Origin: CAZUZS01 sp964624795
GTDB taxonomy: Bacteria > Calditrichota > Calditrichia > RBG-13-44-9
DNA: 7,237 bases
Direction: 5' to 3'
NCBI GenBank assembly: GCA_964624795.1
Contig: CAZUZS010000133.1
Span: 1 to 7,237, forward strand
Below are positions 1 to 4,337 of the stretch, piece by piece. A program made the translations under genes and the position numbers. Each line of letters starts with the position of its first letter. The stretch's first letter is position 1. The notes below the pieces were generated by a model. The model made no database searches and was not told where the DNA came from. It saw only the letters and a list, made by a program, of their open reading frames with translations.

Positions 1-1086
1 AAAATCAAGGCCAAAGAATATGAATTCCGCTTTGCGGAGAACGGCGCGGAAGCACTGGAAAAATTAACAAACGATGGAACGATCGACCTGGTTTTGACCG
101 ATATTAATATGCCGAAAATGGACGGCCTGACGCTCCTGGAAAAAATGCGGGAGCTCAACAAGCCGCTGCTGAAGGCCATTATCGTCTCGGCGTATGGCGA
201 CATGGAAAACATCCGCACTGCCATGAACCGCGGCGCCTTTGATTTCGTCACCAAGCCCATCAATTTAAGCGATCTGGAAACCACTATCACAAAAACGCTG
301 CAGGAATTGTCGGTTTTAAGGAGCGCCCTGAAAAACCATGATGAATATATTGCCATCCAGCAGGAACTGGAGATTGCCCGCCATATTCAGCTATCCATTC
401 TGCCAAGGGAATTTCCGGCGGCGGATGAAAATGGATTTGAAATAAACGCATTGATCGAGACCGCGCAAGAGGTCGGCGGCGATTTCTACGACTATTTCAG
501 GATTGATGACGAGCGGTTTGGATTTCTAATCGGAGATGTCTCCGGGAAAGGCGTACCGGCTGCAATTTTTATGGCGGTCAGCAAAACGACAATCAAAGCA
601 ACCGCACTACGCGGATTGCCGCCCAACGAGTGCCTGGGCCTGGTAAACAATGTGCTGGTCAGGGAAAGCGTCTCCAATGTATTTGTAACCGCTTTTTATG
701 GAATTTTAAATCGCCGGACCGGTGAGCTGGAGTTCTGTAATGCCGGGCATAATCAACCGTTCTTGATTGGGGGAAATGGTAAGGTTGTGATGTTGGAAAA
801 GGTAGATGGCATCCCAATGGGTTTTATGGAAAATTTCGAATATTCCAGTCAGACCTTAAATTTAAGAAAGAATGACACTGTTTTTCTTTACACAGACGGC
901 GTTACCGAAGCCATGGACGCCGGGGAAAACGAATTCTCCGAGGAGAGGCTGGAAAAAGCATTGAACCTGAATGCCGGTTGTTCCCCTGATGAATTGAATA
1001 AAAACATCATCAAAGAAGTAAAAAATCACACCGGGGATATCGCCCAGAGTGATGATATTACGGTGCTCTCCTTACGTTTTGCGTAG
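1..1086 (+). CDS. Response regulator with PP2C (SpoIIE/RsbU-type) serine phosphatase output, 5'-partial
   Basis: The frame is open from base 1, so the start and the acidic-pair part of the receiver lie upstream. The receiver shows the phospho-acceptor Asp in LTDINMPKMDG (codon at 100-102), the conserved Ser in IVSAYGD (187-189) and the Lys in FVTKPI (253-255). A helical, probably coiled-coil linker (QQELEIARHIQLSILP) leads into a PP2C domain. That domain has GGDFYDYF (metal-binding Asp at 481-483), GDVSGKGVPAAIFMA, NAGHNQPFLI, YTDGVTEA (Asp at 895-897) and a final SDDITVL. All metal-ligand aspartates I would expect are present, so it is probably active. Family knowledge: such proteins are cytoplasmic and use receiver phosphorylation to control dephosphorylation of an anti-sigma antagonist (STAS) protein in a partner-switching cascade. 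No STAS or anti-sigma kinase gene lies in this window, so the target is unknown. ATG and TTG codons near 94-111 are internal to the receiver and are not the start. Confidence 0.95.
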   Translation, partial: KIKAKEYEFRFAENGAEALEKLTNDGTIDLVLTDINMPKMDGLTLLEKMRELNKPLLKAIIVSAYGDMENIRTAMNRGAFDFVTKPINLSDLETTITKTLQELSVLRSALKNHDEYIAIQQELEIARHIQLSILPREFPAADENGFEINALIETAQEVGGDFYDYFRIDDERFGFLIGDVSGKGVPAAIFMAVSKTTIKATALRGLPPNECLGLVNNVLVRESVSNVFVTAFYGILNRRTGELEFCNAGHNQPFLIGGNGKVVMLEKVDGIPMGFMENFEYSSQTLNLRKNDTVFLYTDGVTEAMDAGENEFSEERLEKALNLNAGCSPDELNKNIIKEVKNHTGDIAQSDDITVLSLRFA

Positions 1087-1250
1087 GAGAAAATGCGCTG
1101 AATCCTTCCGATGAAATGCAAATTGCTAAATTTCTGCAACATCAGCTTTTGAAGTATTCAATGCCCACGCAGGTACATCGATCCCTTCAATTTAACCATT
1201 AAGCCAAAATTATATCCCTCAAGATTCCCGATTTAAAACAAATCCCCCCA

Positions 1251-1291
1251 TTTTGCGCAAAAAACACAAACTTTTGCGCAGTATCTACAAG
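1251..1291 (+). promoter_or_regulatory. Paired TGCGCA palindrome element, copy 1
   Basis: Two TGCGCA palindromes start at 1254 and 1275, exactly 21 bp apart, about two helical turns. The flanks also pair: TGCGCAAAA (1254-1262) and TTTTGCGCA (1272-1280) form a 9-bp inverted repeat with a 9-nt loop. Copy 2 at 3692 matches it at roughly 32 of 40 positions with no gap, including the ACAAGA word after the second palindrome. It ends about 70 nt before the TTG start of the truncated family gene. It could be an operator for two dimers on one DNA face, or a hairpin in the mRNA leader; the sequence does not decide between them. Confidence 0.55.
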
Positions 1292-1336
1292 AAATCAATG
1301 CCCGGGTCAGCCTACATTTTGGTGGAACTTATCAAT

Positions 1337-1340
1337 GAGG
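1337..1340 (+). promoter_or_regulatory. Ribosome-binding site supporting a TTG start
   Basis: GAGG sits 10 nt before the TTG at 1351. No in-frame ATG begins the protein at this point, and alignment with the two intact paralogs places their N-termini here. This supports TTG as the original start. Confidence 0.45.
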
Positions 1341-1350
1341 TTCTTTCAAA

Positions 1351-1671
1351 TTGTCAAAACGCCTATACCAGCTCAAAGGTATTTACCAGGACTCCGGAAA
1401 AATTCGCCTCGCCAACCGGGCCGTTTTGGAATGGGCGCAAATAAGTGAAGAGACTGCACCAAGCATTCCTTACGGCACCCAGGTAGAAATCAACATTCAA
1501 ATCGAAGACCGGGACTATCTGAAAGGCGCAGAGGGCGTCGTTTGGGCAACCTATGACAAACGGCAGGCAGCTATTCACGGGTCTTCGATGCCGCTAATCT
1601 GCCCAGCGGTACATATTTCTACCAGCTTCAGGCAGACGGTTTTATGCAAACCCGAAAGCTTATTTTGCTAA
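1351..1671 (+). pseudogene. Truncated member of an uncharacterised small-protein family (copy A)
   Basis: The first 73 or so codons match the intact copies at 3174 and 3837. Shared features are a Gly-x-Tyr-x-Asp strand near residues 10-14, a Trp around residue 28 (LEWAQIS), an IPYG turn, the RDYLKGAEGVVWATYD block and DKRQA at 1555-1569. After DKRQA the similarity stops abruptly, and the remaining 33 residues match nothing in the family. The intact copies continue for about 75 more residues through LHL..IP, AIDFIWR and PDW.YPAG, all missing here. The break coincides with the start of an out-of-frame T9SS-type tail, so this looks like a deletion or rearrangement scar rather than a natural short form. 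Copy A is closer to the copy at 3837 than to the one at 3174. It starts with TTG behind a GAGG. A short protein could still be made, but it would lack the conserved C-terminal half. The function of the family is unknown. Confidence 0.75.
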
Positions 1672-1676
1672 AGTAA
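1572..1676 (+). pseudogene. 3' remnant of a T9SS (Por) type A sorting-tail protein
   Basis: In the frame offset from copy A, bases 1581-1676 read VFDAANLPSGTYFYQLQADG, then FMQTRKLILLK and a TAA stop. This is the characteristic end of type IX secretion type A C-terminal domains in FCB bacteria: a DASNLPSGxYFYxLxA block, then QTKKMxLLK and stop. I recognise the pattern from family knowledge; no search was run. Only about 30 residues remain, with no start codon, no ribosome-binding site and no upstream cargo domain. It is therefore the orphaned tail of a secreted or surface protein whose body was deleted, joined to the middle of copy A. It implies that the genome encodes, or once encoded, a T9SS-type export route. 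Confidence 0.75.
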
Positions 1677-1901
1677 AGGTGAGGTTTTGTTGGAAATCAT
1701 CATGAATATCGGAACATGAGTCCACCATTTTTTATCGAGCTGTTTACGGGCATATCCGCAATAACTATAAGAGATGGAATTATGCTATCAGCCAGGCCAC
1801 CTTAAAACAAAAGAGGGGAAAATTACTTCCATTAATCCCCAGGGAAATTGGCTTTACCATAATTCAACTTAGGCAATTTAAAACATACAAAGGAGATTAT
1901 T
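1677..1901. other. Intergenic region upstream of the beta-helix lipoprotein gene
   Basis: This 225-bp AT-rich stretch has no gene I can support. One frame is open from about 1701 into the lipoprotein gene but has no plausible start and no motif I recognise. The promoter for the lipoprotein gene is presumably here, but I see no clear -35/-10 or -24/-12 pair. No TGCGCA element is present. Confidence 0.5.
1891..1895 (+). promoter_or_regulatory. Strong Shine-Dalgarno for the lipoprotein gene
   Basis: AGGAG lies 6 nt before the ATG at 1902. It is a strong site and fixes the start directly before a typical signal peptide. Confidence 0.85.
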
Positions 1902-3140
1902 ATGAAACGTTTAATTGGTTTATTAGCAATAATTGTATTGATCCTGGCGATTGGTTGTGAAAAACAACCTGCACCGACTGCAATCGACAATACAAATCCT
2001 GCCGTTCAAAACCAGGATACCCAAAATTTAAAATTTGATGCAGCAAAAATGCAAAAACTGATGGAAGCCAAACTGGCGAAACTTAAGGAAATGGTGAAAC
2101 CACAGCCCGAAAGTAATCATCCGAAATCTCTTGCTAAGACGACAAGCGGCCCGATCAACGTTCCCGGCGATTACAGCACAATACAGGAAGCTGTGGATGC
2201 TGCAGCAGACGGTGCTGTTATAAATGTAACAGGAAGTTATACTGAAGACGTCGTTATTTCCGGGTCGAACAATATTACGATTAACGGGGGCGGCGAGGCT
2301 ACAATAACCTCAAATCATGTTGCTTTTTATATTAGTAACTATGGCTATGGTTTAATTAATCACAGGGGATATGGCATAACAGGCGATGTTAAGGGTTTAA
2401 CAATCAAAGGTTTCAAAATTATTGGCGGAATCGTTATTTATAGTTCCCAATATGTGACTATCAAAGACAATGATATTTCAGGACCCGCTGATTGTGATGG
2501 AATTGATGTCGCTTCCGGAGGGACCAATACAATTTCAGGTAATGTTGTTCATAATAATTCTGGCAACGGATTTACAGCGGATGGGATCGTGTTGCAATAT
2601 ACAAATAATAATACCGTCGTTGGTAATCAATGCTACTCAAATCATGATCCGGGAGCTTGCGGGATTAATGAATATTACGGGATCGCCAATGAGATCAAAA
2701 ACAATGTTGTACAGGACAATACCCTGGGCATTCAATTATTTCATTCTAGATACGATAACATCGCAGATTGCAAAGCTAGTTCTAACTCCCTTAGTGGAAT
2801 TTTTCTTTGGTTTTCAAACAATAATAGTGTAAAGAGTTGCGAAACTTTCCAAAACGACTATGGCATTATTATCCAAACTTCTTCCAGTAACCAGATCAAT
2901 GACGCCAATTCTCATAACAATAATGATTCCGGGATAGACCTTTATGGTTCTGGTCTTAATACAATTACAGGTTCTAAGGCGGACAATAATTTAAATGAAG
3001 GAGGAATGTACTTTGATTTGTACACGAGTAATAATACCATAAAGGATTGCGAAGCGAGCGGTAATGGATCTTGTGATGTTCATGACTTCGGCTACAATAA
3101 CATTTTTACCAACTGCCAATTTGGCTCATTTAATTGTTAA
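1902..3140 (+). CDS. Lipoprotein with right-handed parallel beta-helix (NosD/PbH1-like)
   Basis: This 412-residue protein opens with a lipoprotein signal peptide: MKR, a hydrophobic stretch, then LAIGC with the acylated Cys at residue 19. A low-complexity Pro/Asn/Gln stretch and a Lys/Met-rich, probably helical segment (about residues 45-66) act as a spacer from the membrane. From about residue 85 the pattern PGDYSTIQEAVDAAADGAVI matches the N-terminal cap of parallel beta-helix proteins of the pectinesterase, NosD and DUF1565 kind. Roughly ten to twelve coils follow, about 22-24 residues each, with recurring GI.L..S..N.I..C.A..N spacing and rows of Asn and Ser typical of PbH1 repeats. It is probably anchored in a membrane facing the periplasm or cell surface. 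Beta-helices of this type bind or cleave polysaccharides, or serve as assembly scaffolds as NosD does. I see no catalytic residue set that decides, so no enzyme activity is claimed. The gene has its own strong ribosome-binding site and is followed after 33 nt by a family gene, possibly co-transcribed. Confidence 0.85.
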   Translation: MKRLIGLLAIIVLILAIGCEKQPAPTAIDNTNPAVQNQDTQNLKFDAAKMQKLMEAKLAKLKEMVKPQPESNHPKSLAKTTSGPINVPGDYSTIQEAVDAAADGAVINVTGSYTEDVVISGSNNITINGGGEATITSNHVAFYISNYGYGLINHRGYGITGDVKGLTIKGFKIIGGIVIYSSQYVTIKDNDISGPADCDGIDVASGGTNTISGNVVHNNSGNGFTADGIVLQYTNNNTVVGNQCYSNHDPGACGINEYYGIANEIKNNVVQDNTLGIQLFHSRYDNIADCKASSNSLSGIFLWFSNNNSVKSCETFQNDYGIIIQTSSSNQINDANSHNNNDSGIDLYGSGLNTITGSKADNNLNEGGMYFDLYTSNNTIKDCEASGNGSCDVHDFGYNNIFTNCQFGSFNC

Positions 3141-3173
3141 TAATAAAGTATAAACCAACTCCTTGACCTGACG

Positions 3174-3596
3174 ATGAAAACCCAGAAAAAGAACGCTGTC
3201 TGTACCGACTCAGGCAAACTTAAGCTGGAAACTGGCGAGACGCTGAATTGGGATAAGCTGGATATTCCTTTTGGATCCGAAGTTTCGATCACCGTCAGGT
3301 GCGAAGAAGTGGATTATTTTAGTGGCCTGAACGCCGTCGTTTGGGCCACTTATGATATCGACCAGGCGGAGACTGTTCAAGGTGCGTTGGAAGCCCAGGG
3401 CATCCTTGCAGAGATTGATCATCAACAACTGAACCCGAATACCCTGCATTTGCCCAAAATTCCGGATGCCTTGCGAATCGAGCAATGCATCGACTTCATC
3501 TGGAGGAGTGAGGAAGGAACGCAGCTTCAGCCGGATTGGCGCTATCCGGCGGGAGCCGTCAATGAGGGTTTTCGCAGATGGACCGGCGCAAAGTAG
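3174..3596 (+). CDS. Uncharacterised small soluble protein, intact family copy B
   Basis: This 140-residue protein has no signal peptide or membrane segment, so it is probably cytoplasmic. I do not recognise it as a named family. It aligns along its whole length with the copy at 3837. The N-terminal half looks like a small beta-rich module (SGKLKLETGETLNW, then IPFGSEVSITV). The block VVWATYDIDQAETVQGALEA and the following ILAEI, LHLPKIP and IDFIWR segments give a strand-helix-strand-strand-helix pattern. The C-terminus carries QPDWRYPAG followed by F.RW. The middle-to-C-terminal part loosely resembles DUF2007-type domains (strand, 'D..EA' helix, short strands, 'P.....A' helix), but this is a weak match by eye. 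The start is fixed mainly by alignment: a stop lies in frame 30 nt upstream and no clear ribosome-binding site is visible, so translation may be coupled to the lipoprotein gene 33 nt upstream. It lacks the TGCGCA leader seen before the other two copies. Confidence 0.75.
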   Translation: MKTQKKNAVCTDSGKLKLETGETLNWDKLDIPFGSEVSITVRCEEVDYFSGLNAVVWATYDIDQAETVQGALEAQGILAEIDHQQLNPNTLHLPKIPDALRIEQCIDFIWRSEEGTQLQPDWRYPAGAVNEGFRRWTGAK

Positions 3597-3688
3597 GTGC
3601 TCAAATCGCCGGCTGGTTCAGCCGAATTGCCCAAGGCGATGACCAACCCGGTTATTCCCGCATCGCAAATCTATACCCAATTTTCCAT

Positions 3689-3730
3689 TCATGCGCAAAA
3701 ATGACAAATCTTTGCGCAGTGTGGACAAGA
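3689..3730 (+). promoter_or_regulatory. Paired TGCGCA palindrome element, copy 2
   Basis: TGCGCA occurs at 3692 and 3713, again exactly 21 bp apart. TGCGCAAA (3692-3699) and TTTGCGCA (3711-3718) form an 8-bp inverted repeat. The 15-nt spacer differs from copy 1 mainly in its centre and before the second palindrome, while the palindromes, the A-tract and the T-tract are kept. Base changes that spare both half-sites argue for selection on the sites. The element lies about 118 nt before the ATG of the intact family gene at 3837. Confidence 0.55.
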
Positions 3731-3736
3731 TTTTGC
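3722..3736 (+). promoter_or_regulatory. Possible sigma-54 (-24/-12) promoter
   Basis: TGGACAAGATTTTGC has the GG and GC dinucleotides separated by exactly 10 nt and a TTGC at the -12 position, as in sigma-54 promoters. The -24 box is TGGACA rather than TGGCAC. The matching position in the copy 1 leader lacks the GG, so the motif is not conserved between the two leaders and may be chance. Confidence 0.25.
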
Positions 3737-3836
3737 CTCCTGCTCTTCCGTATCTTAACAACAGGAATTAGCTGCCGATAGTTTTTACGGAATTTTTGCT
3801 CACATTTTTAGTACCCGCAATGGAGTCAAATTTGTC

Positions 3837-4280
3837 ATGTATAAAATGATACGGTTGACCGGAAGATATAAGGATTTGGAAAAGATCGAACTGCCATCCG
3901 GAAAGATAATCGGATGGAGACAGATTAGCGATGAGCCGCCCCCGCAGATTCCCTTCAACAGCGAAATTGAAATCACCCTGGCGTTCGAAGAAAGAGATTA
4001 CCTGGCGGGAAACGAAGGCATCGTTTGGGCGACTTACGATAAAAGGCAGGCAAAAATAATCCGCAACGCCCTGCTGAGCCAAAAGATCGTTTGCGAGATA
4101 CGCTCGGAATATCTGCAGAATAGTAAGCTTCACCTGCTGACCATCCCGGAAGGCAAAGACATTGAGACAGCTATTGATTTTATCTGGCGGGAGGATAGTG
4201 GCCTGCAATTAAAACCGGATTGGGAATATCCGGCGGGGAAGGAGAATGAAAGTTTCAACAGATGGATAAACGATCTGTAA
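3837..4280 (+). CDS. Uncharacterised small soluble protein, intact family copy C
   Basis: This 147-residue protein has no signal peptide or membrane segment. It is the closest relative of the truncated copy A, sharing ERDYL.G.EGIVWATYDKRQA almost residue for residue, and it shows what copy A has lost. The N-terminal part (about 1-60) is a beta-rich module with LTGRYKD, GWRQIS and IPFNSEIEI. Residues from about 62 give WATYDKRQAKIIRNALLSQK, then the EI strand, LHLLTIP, and a helix ending AIDFIWRE. The end is GLQLKPDWEYPAGKENESF followed by RW. Trp, Tyr and Pro in the WATYD, FIWR and PDW.YPAG blocks are the most conserved residues between copies B and C. The start at ATG 3837 follows a GGAG 11 nt upstream; Met4 is an alternative. 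The leader carries the TGCGCA pair and a possible sigma-54 site. The fold of the second half recalls DUF2007-type domains, as a tentative suggestion only. The protease gene begins 57 nt downstream with its own strong ribosome-binding site. Confidence 0.8.
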   Translation: MYKMIRLTGRYKDLEKIELPSGKIIGWRQISDEPPPQIPFNSEIEITLAFEERDYLAGNEGIVWATYDKRQAKIIRNALLSQKIVCEIRSEYLQNSKLHLLTIPEGKDIETAIDFIWREDSGLQLKPDWEYPAGKENESFNRWINDL

Positions 4281-4326
4281 AGTTTTAACCGATGGCAATT
4301 AAGCAACAAAATTCAATTTCACTAAC

Positions 4327-4332
4327 AGGAGG
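4327..4332 (+). promoter_or_regulatory. Strong Shine-Dalgarno for the subtilase gene
   Basis: A full AGGAGG lies 5 nt before the ATG at 4338. It fixes the start even though a second in-frame ATG follows ten codons later. Confidence 0.9.
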
Positions 4333-4337
4333 TAATT

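Larger units (their letters stand above)
1087..1350. other. Intergenic leader upstream of the truncated family gene
   Basis: This is a 264-bp non-coding stretch. It contains a 28-codon frame at 1116-1202 that I cannot assign and probably does not matter. It also holds the paired TGCGCA element (1254-1280) and a GAGG ribosome-binding site (1337-1340). The words ATTCCCG and CAAATC upstream of the palindromes recur, loosely spaced, before the second element near 3654-3672. This suggests that more of the leader than the palindromes is shared. I see no convincing terminator after the phosphatase gene. Confidence 0.55.
3597..3836. other. Intergenic leader upstream of family copy C
   Basis: This 240-bp stretch has no gene I can support. 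It contains a small GC-rich hairpin at 3610-3624 (CGGCT, 5-nt loop, AGCCG) without a T-run, so it is a poor terminator. It also contains the second TGCGCA pair (3692-3718) with a sigma-54-like motif just after it, then AT-rich DNA and a GGAG (3822-3825) 11 nt before the ATG of copy C. The words ATTCCCG and CAAATC are shared with the leader of copy A. Confidence 0.55.

Noticed and set aside
1116..1202. 28-codon small frame downstream of the phosphatase gene
   Set aside because: No good ribosome-binding site and no motif or paralog to support it; its length is expected by chance.
1253..1444. 63-codon + strand frame overlapping the start of copy A
   Set aside because: It begins inside the palindrome element, has no ribosome-binding site or homology to the family, and overlaps the conserved N-terminal region of copy A in another frame.
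2470..2832. 120-codon + strand frame inside the lipoprotein gene
   Set aside because: The overlapping frame of the lipoprotein shows regular beta-helix repeats, so this one is a shadow.
2590..3120. Recurring Asn-rich AATAAT-type words suggesting DNA repeats
   Set aside because: These are the codons for the Asn rows of the beta-helix coils; spacing follows the protein repeat and no exact DNA repeat or CRISPR-like array is present.
3610..3624. Hairpin CGGCT/AGCCG after copy B as a terminator
   Set aside because: The stem is only 5 bp and is followed by mixed sequence with no T-run.
3768..4208. 146-codon open frame on the - strand
   Set aside because: It is antisense to family copy C, which is supported by alignment to copies A and B.
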